Assembly (NCBI RefSeq): GCF_000378505.1
Contig: NZ_KB899990.1
Location: 310,001 to 374,000, forward strand
From: Modicisalibacter luteus DSM 23508
GTDB lineage: Bacteria; Pseudomonadota; Gammaproteobacteria; Pseudomonadales; Halomonadaceae
Direction: 5' to 3'
Length of the DNA stretch: 64,000 nucleotides
Below are positions 51,956-61,100 of the stretch, in pieces (within the stretch, counting starts at the first letter, position 1; each line of letters starts with the position of its first letter). A program made the position numbers and the translations under genes. The notes beneath the pieces are model-generated. The model was not told the origin of the DNA and made no database searches. It saw only the letters and a list, made by a program, of their open reading frames with translations.

Positions 51956-52294
51956 TTACTGTGCTACCTCGTCGGTTCTGGCGGCCAGAATGAAATCGTT
52001 CTTATGCAGGCCCTTCATCTCATGGGACCACCAGGTCACGGTGACCTTGCCCCATTCGGTGAGCAGCGCCGGGTGGTGGCCGGCTTCCTCGGCGATGTCA
52101 CCTACGCGATTCGTGAAGGCGAGAGCCTGCTTGAAGTTGCGGAACTTGAAGACACGTTCCAGTTGCATGATGCCATCGCGCTCGACGATCTGCCAATCGG
52201 GGATATCGGCGCGGTAGGTTTCGATCTCTTCCGGAGTTACGTGGGGGGCATCCCAGCGACAGGCTTCGCAGGCCTGTTCGGAAAGTTGGCTCAT
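51956..52294 (-). CDS. phhB: Pterin-4a-carbinolamine dehydratase PhhB
   Basis: The 112-residue enzyme regenerates the pterin cofactor of phenylalanine hydroxylase. The dehydratase motif spans [20 protein letters not shown] and WWSH, including the catalytic histidine pair. It lies between phhA and phhC. Confidence 0.95.
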   Translation of the reverse strand: MSQLSEQACEACRWDAPHVTPEEIETYRADIPDWQIVERDGIMQLERVFKFRNFKQALAFTNRVGDIAEEAGHHPALLTEWGKVTVTWWSHEMKGLHKNDFILAARTDEVAQ

Positions 52295-52331
52295 TTCAAT
52301 GTCTCCTGTCAGTGTTCAGTGTAGTCGTTGT

Positions 52332-53144
52332 TCAGGCGTTGGCTGCCTGTTTGGGCTCGAAGGTCGGGGCGAACAGGCCGAGTCGCATGGCCTCGTGAAC
52401 CAGGGCCATGATGTCGCGATTGGCCAGGTCATGCAGTGTGCGCAGGTGGTCAATCACATAGTAGAGCGGTTGCAGGATGTCGATGCGGTAAGGGGTACGC
52501 AGCGCGTCCACCGGGTCGAAGGGATGATGAGCCGGAACATCCGAGAGCGAATGCAGGGTTTCCTTGGGCGAGGAGATGATACCGCCGCCGTAGATGCGCC
52601 GTCCCGCCGGGGTGTCGACCAGGCCGAACTCGACGGTCATCCAGTAAAGCCTAGCCAGATAGACACGCTCCTCCTTGCTGGCGGCGAGGCCCAGCTTGCC
52701 ATAGGTTTCCGTGAACTCGGCAAACGACGGGTTGGTCAGCATCGGGCAATGGCCGAAGATCTCGTGAAATATGTCCGGCTCCTGCAGATAGTCGAGCTCC
52801 TCCGGCGTACGTATGAACGTGGCCACCGGAAAGCGTTTGCTGGCCAGCAGCTCGAAGAAGGTATTGAAGGGAATCAGGGCCGGTACCTGGGCGGTCTGCC
52901 AGCCGGTGGACTCCAGCAGCGCACGGTCGATGTCCATGAGTTGCGGGATGCGATCCTCGGGCAGGGCCAGGCGCTCGAGGCCGTCGAGATACTCCTGGCA
53001 TACCCGGCCCTCGATCATGCCCAGCTGTCGCTGCATCAGCGTCTGCCACGTGCTGTGCTCGGTGTCGCTGTAATGAATGAAGCCGTAGGCGTCCGGCTGG
53101 CGGGCCTGGTACTTGCTCGGTTTCTTGGCGGGCTTGTCGTTCAT
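52332..53144 (-). CDS. phhA: Phenylalanine 4-monooxygenase PhhA
   Basis: The 270-residue non-heme iron enzyme turns phenylalanine into tyrosine with tetrahydrobiopterin and oxygen. Iron ligands are the two histidines of DIFHEIFGHCPML and the glutamate of YWMTVEFGL. The ATG at 53144 has GGGGAG upstream and gives the normal bacterial length; an in-frame extension to 53285 lacks support. First gene of the phh operon, divergent from phhR. Confidence 0.95.
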   Translation of the reverse strand: MNDKPAKKPSKYQARQPDAYGFIHYSDTEHSTWQTLMQRQLGMIEGRVCQEYLDGLERLALPEDRIPQLMDIDRALLESTGWQTAQVPALIPFNTFFELLASKRFPVATFIRTPEELDYLQEPDIFHEIFGHCPMLTNPSFAEFTETYGKLGLAASKEERVYLARLYWMTVEFGLVDTPAGRRIYGGGIISSPKETLHSLSDVPAHHPFDPVDALRTPYRIDILQPLYYVIDHLRTLHDLANRDIMALVHEAMRLGLFAPTFEPKQAANA

Positions 53145-53352
53145 GTCGGGCTCCCCATCGCGTTGTCGTTGTGCGGGATCTGTTTCCAGCATAGGGAGAG
53201 GGGTGGCGAAGCGAAGCGTATAAAAGGGCCAAGACAAGCGAGCGGATGCCAGCCATCGTAAAGCTTTCCTGACAGTGGTAGTCATTGCGAGACCTGGAAA
53301 GCGTGGCTATCGATCTTTGGCGAATTGAGGCGTGCCAGGATGGCAAGATACT

Positions 53353-53368
53353 GTGACAGTCGAGTCAC
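53353..53368. promoter_or_regulatory. TyrR/PhhR-box-like inverted repeat
   Basis: GTGAC-AGTCGA-GTCAC is a perfect five-base inverted repeat with a six-base spacer, 39 bases upstream of phhR, in the space shared with the phh operon. TyrR boxes have the same spacing (TGTAAA, six bases, TTTACA) but different flanking bases, so this is only a candidate. Confidence 0.3.
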
Positions 53369-53407
53369 GGCGACGTGACGCATTTTACTGCCACCGACGA
53401 GTAATCC

Positions 53408-54967
53408 ATGCGCCTCAAGTTTCATTGCCAGAACCGTATCGGCATCCTGCGCGATATCGTCGCTCATTTTGCCGATTATGGCCTTAATGTCTCGCGGGGT
53501 GAGGTCGGCGGCGATCAGGGCAACACCATCTATCTGCTCGTGCCCAACTTGCTCAATGCCCAGCTGTCGACGCTAAGGCCGCGGCTCGAGGCGGTCCCCG
53601 GGGTGTTCAGCGTCAAGCGAGTGAACCTGATGCCCAGCGAGCGGCGTCACCTGGAGCTCGACGTATTGCTGTCGTCGCTATCCGACCCCGTCATGTCCAT
53701 CGACATGGATGGTCGTATCGTTGCCGCCAATCGCGCGGCAGGACAGATGCTTGGGGTGCGCGTCGACGAGGTGCCGGGCTTGTCGCTGGATCGTTATATC
53801 CACGACATTGACTTGCCCGACCTGGTCAGGCGCAACAATGCCCGTGTCAACGGCCTGCGGCTAATGGCAAAGGACGCTATCTATCTCGCCGATATTGCCC
53901 CGTTACACACCGAGAAGGACGATGTCGCCTCGCTGGCCGGTGCGGTGGTCACCCTGCACCGCGCCGATCGCGTTGGCGAGCGAATCTACCATGTCCAGCG
54001 TCAGGAGCTACGTGGCTTCGAGGCGATCTTCCAAGCTAGCCCAAGGCTGGCGGCAGCAGTTCATGAGGCTCGGCGCATGGCGCCACTGGACGCACCGCTA
54101 TTGATCGAGGGTGAGACCGGGACCGGCAAGGAATTGCTGGCCCGGGCCTGTCACTTGGCCAGCCCGCGTGGCCAGGCACCTTTCATGGCGCTCAACTGTG
54201 CCGGGTTGCCCGAATCGATGGCCGAGACAGAATTGTTCGGTTACGCCCCGGGCGCTTTCGAGGGGGCTCGGCCCGAGGGCAAGCTGGGCCTGCTGGAACT
54301 GACGGCAGGCGGCACGATCTTTCTCGATGAGGTGGGGGAAATGAGTCCTCGGTTGCAGGTCAAGCTACTGCGCTTCTTGCAGGATGGAGGGTTCCGTCGC
54401 GTGGGCAGCGACGAGGAAACCTACCTCGATGTGCGCGTGATCTGTGCCACCCAGCAGGACCTGCCGCGCCTTTGCGCCGAGGGCCGATTCCGTCAGGACC
54501 TCTATCATCGCCTCAACGTGCTGTCAGTGCACATTCCGCCGTTGCGTGAGTGCCTCGATGGTATCGTGGAACTTGCTACGCACTTCGTCGATCGGGCGGC
54601 TCGCCAGATCGGTTGCCGCCTGCCTGGACTGTCGCCGGCGGTCGTTGCCCGGCTGGTTAGTTACCATTGGCCGGGCAACGTACGCCAACTGGAAAATGTC
54701 CTGTTCCAGGCGGTCTCGTTGTGTGAGGGGGATGAACTGCTGCCGCAGCATCTGCGTCTGCCCGATGTCGGGCAGGCGACGGGGCTTGCCGGCGTCGACC
54801 TGGACGGTTCCTTGAATGACATCCTTGGTGAGGTGGAACGGCGCGTACTGACCAAGCTATATCCCGAGTTTCCTTCCAGCCGCCTGTTGGCACGCCGTCT
54901 CGGGGTCTCGCATACCACCATTGCCAACAAGCTCAAGAAGCACGGGCTGGGTAACGAGGCGGAATAA
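53408..54967 (+). CDS. phhR: TyrR-family regulator PhhR
   Basis: The 519-residue protein has an N-terminal ACT domain (1-75; MRLKFHCQNRIGILRDIVAH), a PAS domain (about 80-185), an AAA+ domain with Walker A GETGTGKE, and a C-terminal Fis-like helix-turn-helix (LLARRLGVSHTTIANKLKKH). In the loop where sigma-54 activators carry GAFTGA this protein has GAFEGA, as expected for TyrR/PhhR proteins that act on sigma-70 promoters. It is divergent from phhABC and probably activates it with aromatic amino acids. Confidence 0.94.
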   Translation: MRLKFHCQNRIGILRDIVAHFADYGLNVSRGEVGGDQGNTIYLLVPNLLNAQLSTLRPRLEAVPGVFSVKRVNLMPSERRHLELDVLLSSLSDPVMSIDMDGRIVAANRAAGQMLGVRVDEVPGLSLDRYIHDIDLPDLVRRNNARVNGLRLMAKDAIYLADIAPLHTEKDDVASLAGAVVTLHRADRVGERIYHVQRQELRGFEAIFQASPRLAAAVHEARRMAPLDAPLLIEGETGTGKELLARACHLASPRGQAPFMALNCAGLPESMAETELFGYAPGAFEGARPEGKLGLLELTAGGTIFLDEVGEMSPRLQVKLLRFLQDGGFRRVGSDEETYLDVRVICATQQDLPRLCAEGRFRQDLYHRLNVLSVHIPPLRECLDGIVELATHFVDRAARQIGCRLPGLSPAVVARLVSYHWPGNVRQLENVLFQAVSLCEGDELLPQHLRLPDVGQATGLAGVDLDGSLNDILGEVERRVLTKLYPEFPSSRLLARRLGVSHTTIANKLKKHGLGNEAE

Positions 54968-55036
54968 CCCTCAGGCTTACCCTGAGAGGACGATAAACAC
55001 TCTGACTGCTGCGTTTGCGCGGTGCGGATCAATGCC

Positions 55037-55618
55037 ATGGATGCCAACGCTCGACATCGTACCTTTTCACATATCGTCGGTTTCGATGACTTTCCCTTTG
55101 CGCGTGAACACCGCGGCGAGGTTCCCATTGTCGGAACGATCTATTCGGGGCTGCGCATGGAGGGCGTCGTTTCGGGCAAGGTGTATCGCGATGGGGTAAA
55201 CGCCACCCGGGTACTTATCGAGTTGGTTCGCGACAGCAAATTTGGCGGACACCTGCAACTCGTCATGCTCCAAGGAGTCGCCCTGGCCGGTTTCAATGTG
55301 ATCGATGTGGGCCGGCTGCATGCCGCACTGGGCGTGCCGGTGCTGGTGGTGGCTCGCCATGCGCCGCGCCCGGCCGCGATGCGACGCGCCCTGCTCGAAC
55401 GGATTCCCGGTGGCGTTGCCAAGTGGGCCCGTATCGAGCGCCTCGGGCCGATGGAGCCGTTGGCGGGCGTGCACGTACAGCGCATGGGGCTCAGCCGGCG
55501 CGAAGCCGAAGCGGTGGTGAACAGCACGGCCGTCAACGGCACGATACCCGAGCCGCTGCGCACGGCTCACCTGATTGCCGGCGGATTAGGCGCAGGGCAG
55601 AGCCGAGGAAGGACGTGA
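55037..55618 (+). CDS. DUF99 family protein (endonuclease dU-like)
   Basis: About 193 residues (ATG at 55037; a GTG at 55022 is an alternative, neither with a strong ribosome site). It matches DUF99: SHIVGFDDFPFAREHRGEVP followed by IVGTIYSGLRMEGVVSGKVY, then LVMLQGVALAGFNVIDVGRL. The best-known member is an archaeal endonuclease acting at deoxyuridine in DNA; D22 in GFDD is likely important. DUF99 is common in archaea and rarer in proteobacteria. It stands 104 bases upstream of the Wadjet-like operon on the same strand and may be read with it or on its own. Confidence 0.85.
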   Translation: MDANARHRTFSHIVGFDDFPFAREHRGEVPIVGTIYSGLRMEGVVSGKVYRDGVNATRVLIELVRDSKFGGHLQLVMLQGVALAGFNVIDVGRLHAALGVPVLVVARHAPRPAAMRRALLERIPGGVAKWARIERLGPMEPLAGVHVQRMGLSRREAEAVVNSTAVNGTIPEPLRTAHLIAGGLGAGQSRGRT

Positions 55619-55722
55619 TTGCCTGTCCATCGTCATTGAGCGTTGACCGATATCGCTCATGACCCTCGCCGAGTCCCTTGGCATAATGGCGGCTTTTGCC
55701 CTTCTCCTTCTAGGGATGACGC

Positions 55723-57180
55723 ATGACCGCCTGGAGCAAGCTTCTCGTCGCCACCACGCGGCTGATTGACCTGCACGATAGTGCCCATGAGCCGGGTTCC
55801 GCCTTCGTGCAGGTCAGCCAGGAGCAACGTCGCGGCCTGCGCGACGGCTACTGGCTGGATCTCGGCTGTCTGCTGCTCGATTTCCTGCTTGACGTTGATT
55901 TCGCCACCAACAGCGCCTTTGTCTCGCAGACGCGCTGCCTGGCGCACCTGCGCGAGCAATATCCCGAGCTGCCCGCCGACGACCTGAGTTTCGTCATCAA
56001 TCTGCTGGCCACGCCCAGCGAGATTCACTTTCGCAGCGCGCCGACCGCCCCTGCATCTGGCGAGGTGCGAGGCATGGCCAGTACCAAGCGTACCGCGTTG
56101 ATCGAAAAGCAGGGCCAGACCGGCCAGGTGAGGCTGACACCCAGCGGGCGACAGGCAGTGACCCTGGCCAGCCAGGTCGAGGACCTACTTTATTCCGAAT
56201 ACGACGCTGCGAAGGTCCTGGCCGCGCTGGCCCGCGGCGACTTCGCGCGTATCCCCGATATCACCAACCAGATCCTGATGGCGATTCGCGCGCTGACCCA
56301 GGAGCTTCGCCGGGTGCGCGAGAACCCGACCCGCGAAGGCAAGCTGGCTGCGTTCCTCGACAACGAGCGCCACTACCACAATGCCTTGTCGACGATTCAG
56401 AACACGCTACTAAGCGCCCGTTCGCAACTGGCCACGCCGGACACCATGCAGCGCTTCGAGGCATGGCGCGAGGCCCAGCAGGAAGAGTGGGAACTGCGCA
56501 TGCTCTCCGGGGCGATAGGGCGCGTACTCAACGCCATCGAGAACCTGTCGCGCCGGCTTTCCGAATTGCTTTCTGACATCGCCGAGGGGCGTATTCAGTC
56601 GATGGGTGTGGTCGATTTTTCGGATCTGGCGAGGCGGGTACTTCACGCGCCGTTGCCGACGGCGCTGCGCGATACACTGGTAGCGCGCATGATGCCGTTC
56701 GGGCTCAAGGTTGCCATGCCCCGTGTCACGACGCTGATGCCGCTGCTCGAGACGCGGCGTGCCGAGAAAAGCGAGGCTGCCCTGGTCTTCGATGAACACA
56801 GCGATGCCCGGCCGGAAGATCCGTTGCTGGCGCGCTATCTCGAGGCACGCGGCCCGGCGCTGCGCCAGCGCCTGGACCAGGCACCGCTGTCGCTTCCCGA
56901 GGCGCTGGAAGAAGGATGGCACCAGTTCGATGCGCAGGACTGCCTGGCCCAGCTGCTCAATACCTTTGTCGACACTCAGCTTCTGGATAGCCGCTTGTCG
57001 GTGGGAATCGAGGCCCGGTCCTTCGCGATTACCTTGCCGGACGGTCGACGTATCGAGGGGCCGGTCACGCCGTCGCTTGGATTTTTCCAGACAGTCGACA
57101 CCGCCAACGATGCGTCATCCCCACGCACCGAATCAACAACGGCGACGCCTCGCGTTGTCGAGCAGGACGAAACCCTATGA
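55723..57180 (+). CDS. jetA: Wadjet/Mks-like kleisin subunit JetA (MksF)
   Basis: This 485-residue protein is the first gene of the four-gene condensin-like operon. Position, size and helical content with an N-terminal winged-helix-like part fit the kleisin subunit MksF/JetA; sequence similarity to the common DUF3375 form is weak, so the name rests mostly on operon order. Long helices occupy about residues 185-300 (LTQELRRVRENPTREGKLAA and onward). It should bridge the ATPase heads of JetC and recruit JetB. AGGGA precedes the ATG at 55723. Its stop overlaps the jetB start in ATGA. Confidence 0.82.
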   Translation: MTAWSKLLVATTRLIDLHDSAHEPGSAFVQVSQEQRRGLRDGYWLDLGCLLLDFLLDVDFATNSAFVSQTRCLAHLREQYPELPADDLSFVINLLATPSEIHFRSAPTAPASGEVRGMASTKRTALIEKQGQTGQVRLTPSGRQAVTLASQVEDLLYSEYDAAKVLAALARGDFARIPDITNQILMAIRALTQELRRVRENPTREGKLAAFLDNERHYHNALSTIQNTLLSARSQLATPDTMQRFEAWREAQQEEWELRMLSGAIGRVLNAIENLSRRLSELLSDIAEGRIQSMGVVDFSDLARRVLHAPLPTALRDTLVARMMPFGLKVAMPRVTTLMPLLETRRAEKSEAALVFDEHSDARPEDPLLARYLEARGPALRQRLDQAPLSLPEALEEGWHQFDAQDCLAQLLNTFVDTQLLDSRLSVGIEARSFAITLPDGRRIEGPVTPSLGFFQTVDTANDASSPRTESTTATPRVVEQDETL

Positions 57181-58142
57181 ACATGACCGAGATGGGCGAG
57201 GTCGTCGCCTACCTGTTGCGCTACCGCACCGCCGAGCGTCAGCCCGGCAACGGACGCAAGCGCCGTGCGGCACGTGAGGGCCAGCTGGCCGAGCGTGATG
57301 TCTGTGCACTGATCGACGATGCGCTGGAGTCCGAGCGCGAGGCGCTGCGCGACTTCCTGGCCGGCCAGGGGTTGCGCCTGCGGGTGTTTGAGTCCGGCGA
57401 CTATCCCGGTATCGCCCCCGGCTCGAGGCTCTACGCGTTGTTGCCCGATCCGGAGCTGGAGCAGCCGCCGCTCTATACCCGCGAGCCGGTATTCGATGCG
57501 CTGCGCTTGCGTCAGGAGAGCCGTGCCGAACTCGCCCAGTGGTATCTGCAGTTATGGCTGCTCATGCAGACGCTGCTCTATACCCGTCTCAACCGCGCTC
57601 TGTCGGACGTCAGCCGCTATCAAGAGGCAACCTTTGCCACGTCCGAGCTGGTCGAGCTTATGCGCGAGCAACTCGAGACCCTGCGTGCCCAGGGGGAGAG
57701 CGCTCCGGAGTCAAGTCGTACGCTGCTCGAGGAGCGCGGCGAGGATATCGCCCGGCGGGCCAGGGCGTTCATCGACCTTCAGGTGCGTGCCGGTCAGCTC
57801 GAAACCGTTCGCGACGTTCGTGACGATGGCGAGAACGACATCTGGCAGCAGACTCTGCTAGGGGCACTCGAAGCCGAGCAGGTCGGCGTACATCATCTGT
57901 CACACTTGATCGATCTGCTCGCAGGCGAGCAACGGACCGATGCGCAGGCCGAGGATAACAGGGAGAGCCCGCTCACTGCCGAGGAAATGCGTCAGGACGA
58001 GTCCGCCATTGAGCTCGAGACGGACGACACTCAGACCGACTTGCTCGGCATGGCCGAGAAGGGAGAAGGCGTCGAGGTTCCGCACACCGAATCCCAGGAA
58101 ACGGCGATCAAGGACCGAGCATCGGAGGAGGAGCGCACATGA
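57177..58142 (+). CDS. jetB: Wadjet/Mks-like KITE subunit JetB (MksE)
   Basis: The 321-residue protein occupies the MksE/JetB position, with ATGA overlaps to jetA and jetC. The N-terminal two thirds are helical with two winged-helix-like segments (about 40-130: FLAGQGLRLRVFESGDYPGI, YTREPVFDALRLRQESRAEL). The last 75 residues are highly acidic (ESPLTAEEMRQDESAIELET) and probably disordered, an addition not needed in typical MksE. As in other such complexes it would dimerise and bind the kleisin. Confidence 0.8.
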   Translation: MNMTEMGEVVAYLLRYRTAERQPGNGRKRRAAREGQLAERDVCALIDDALESEREALRDFLAGQGLRLRVFESGDYPGIAPGSRLYALLPDPELEQPPLYTREPVFDALRLRQESRAELAQWYLQLWLLMQTLLYTRLNRALSDVSRYQEATFATSELVELMREQLETLRAQGESAPESSRTLLEERGEDIARRARAFIDLQVRAGQLETVRDVRDDGENDIWQQTLLGALEAEQVGVHHLSHLIDLLAGEQRTDAQAEDNRESPLTAEEMRQDESAIELETDDTQTDLLGMAEKGEGVEVPHTESQETAIKDRASEEERT

Positions 58143-61100
58143 GCGTCATCAACCGCATTGAGGTCGCCAACCTGCTCAACAAGCACGGCGATATTGCCTC
58201 GCCGTGGGACGCCAAGATGCGTCACCTGTTGCTTGACCTGCGCGGCCAATCCAGCGCGATCAGCATGGAGAATGGCTTTGGAAAGACCACTCTCGCCGAG
58301 GCGCTGATCGGTCTGTTGTCACGCGATCGCACCCTGCTCGCACGTACCCGTCGCAAGTGCTCCCCCTCCACCGTGGCGGGCCATGGGCGCAGTTGGTCGC
58401 ATCTGCGTGTCGAGTTCCGCGCCGGGGAGAGTGGCGGTCAGAGCGACATGCTCGCTGCCGCTGGTGAGGAAGTGGCCGGCGAGACGTTCGTATTCGGCAT
58501 GTATGGCTATAGTGATGGCAGCGGGCTGTCTTTCTATCACTATGCCGGGCGACTCGAAGACGTGCCGGTATACCATGTCACCCGCGACGCCAAGCTGGCG
58601 CTGTATGCCAATACCGACGTGCAGGCGGCCATGCGACACCATGGCGTGACGCGTAGTGCCAACCGCGAGGAGTGGCTGGATGCCGTCGGCGCTCACATCT
58701 CGCGGCGCGAATTGGCCCAGCTTGCGGCCTTTCAGAAGGAAGGCGGCGCCGACAAGAGTCAGATCTTCAACGCCATCAAACCGCGTGCCGGAGAGAAGGC
58801 CGACCAGGCGTTCTTCTTCGAGGTGCTGGCGCCACAGATTCTCTCCGGCGCGACCCGCGGCGAGACCGATGAGGGCGAGGACCTGATAGAGGACGTCATC
58901 CTCAATTCCGGGACCAAGGTCACTGAGTTGCGCTATCGGCTGAGCGAGGCCGAGAACGACCAGCGGCGTGCCGAGGACAAGGTGGCGCAACTGGCCGATC
59001 TCAATGTTCAGGGCGAGGCGCTGCTCGATGCGCGTCGCCAGCTTTCCGAGCTTGACGAGGGACTGGCGGCCAGCGAGCGACTGCTGGGCGGCCAGGCCCT
59101 GCTGGCTCTGCCTGGGCTACCGCGGCGCCCGGTTGAGGAGGTCGAGTCCGATCCCGAGCTGGTTGCCGGCTTTGCCTGGGCGGCCGGCGACACCGAGCGG
59201 CCCAGAGTCTCCACGTGGCTGCTCGCCCGGTTGACCGGCCAGGCCGAGCGCGCCGTGCGCCAGGCGCTGTCCGAGCGCGGCACGCGCGTCGACGCGCATC
59301 GTCGCCTCGTCCACCTGCCCGAGGCGGCATGGCCGAAAGGGCGCGATGTTCACCACGTCACCTTCGCCGCGGCCCGCGACTGGCTCGAGGATAGCCAAGC
59401 CTTTGCCGACGACTCGGCACGTTATCGTGCCCTGACTCGCCTGGACGATGCTGCGGAAATGTTCGAGAGCCTCGATGGCAACCGCTTCCGTGAAGAAGTC
59501 ATCGCTGACCGTGAATACGTCAAGGAGCTCAAGGCCGACATCGACCGGCTCGATGCCCAATGGGAGCGGCTCGATGTCGAGCGTGAGCAGCTCGAGTCAC
59601 GCCAACGCGAGTTTACTGACAACCAAAGCTTCTATACCCAGGCATTGGGACAGGGGCTGTTCAGCGAAGAAGAGTTGGAATCACCCGAGGCCACCCGAGA
59701 GATGGCCATGGCGCGGGCCAACGAGACACGGCGGGCATTGAACGAGCATCTTGGCCGTATCGGCGAGCTTCGCCAGCCCGCTCAGTGGTATGTCGAGTTC
59801 AAGGCCAGTCATCCGCAGACCTCGCCGAGCGAGCTGTTGGCACTCAAGACCGAGCAGCAGGAAACCTTGAGCGAAGAACTCGAGCGAGTCGGTGCCGAGC
59901 TCGCCGAGGCCGAGGCCCGGCAAGCCGCATCCCGTGATGAACGCCATCGCCTGGAAGGCGAGCGCCAGCGCCTGGAAGGTGAGCAGGGTCCGCTGCGTAA
60001 AGGGCGCGAAGCTTGGCAGAAATTCACCGAGGGCTGGCCGGATGCGGAGGTGCGTGAATTCTGGTCGCGGCGCAAGACCGAACTCTCCGAACGGCAGCAG
60101 GCCCTGCGTGAGCAGCGCCAGCGTCAGGACGATGCCAGAGCGCTGCGGGCCCGGCTGACGCCGCTGGCCGAGGCGGCGCGCCGCTATGCAGATATCCATG
60201 GTGATGACGAGCCGGTCCATTTACGTGACCGTCTCTATCGCGACTCCCGTGAGCTGGATGACGAGGCCCATCGCTTGGCCGGTGAGGAAGAGCGCCTGCG
60301 AGATCTGCATCAGGCCTGGCTACGCTTCGGTGAACTCAGCGAGCTATCGCCGGCCCAGTGGCTCAAGGATGCCAAGTCCCGCTATCCACGGCTGCTGCGG
60401 GAAGCGGAAGGCCTGGACGAACAGATCCGGGCCCGCGAGCGCTATCTGGAGAGCCTGGCCGGTGATCCACTGGCCCGCCAGGTCGCCGAAAGCGAGGCGC
60501 ATCGTCTGCTCGACGAGGCTGGCATCGCCTTCGTGCCGCTGCACGAAGCGTTGACGACGTTCGAGGCTGACGAAGCCTCGCGGCGCGACTGGCTGGCGCA
60601 GGCCGCCGGTCAGCTTTTCGCACCGGTGATCAAAGGCGAGTCGGCCGCCAGTGACGCGGCTGACTTGTTGATTGAGCGGGGCCTGGGCGTGCCGGTTCTG
60701 GAAGCCGGCCGGCTCGATGCCTGCCTGGGGCAGGGTCAACCGCCGCTGGGTGCGGTGCAAGGCAAGGAGACGCTGGCGGTCAAGGCCGCTCTCGATCCTC
60801 AGTTTCTGGCAGCACTGCGCGAAGAGACCCAGCAACGTCTGATCATCGACCGAGAGCGCCGCGCCGCTCTCAGCGAGGAGATCGAGCGCCTAGACCCGCA
60901 TGGCGAACGCTTCGCCCTGGCACGACAGGCGTGGGCAGCCGACGATGAGAAAGTCGATGAGTCCCTCGATACGCTGATGGACGAACAGGCCCGCCTTGCC
61001 GAGCGTCGCGAGCAGTTGGCGCCACGCCTGACCGACGCCGCCTTGGCGGCAATCGATGATTATCAGCGTTATCTGCTCGAGGGCGGCGATCGAGCGCTGG

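Noticed and set aside
55643-55687. TTGACC and CATAAT as a sigma-70 promoter for the jet operon
   Set aside because: The elements are more than 30 bases apart, far from the 16-18 expected.
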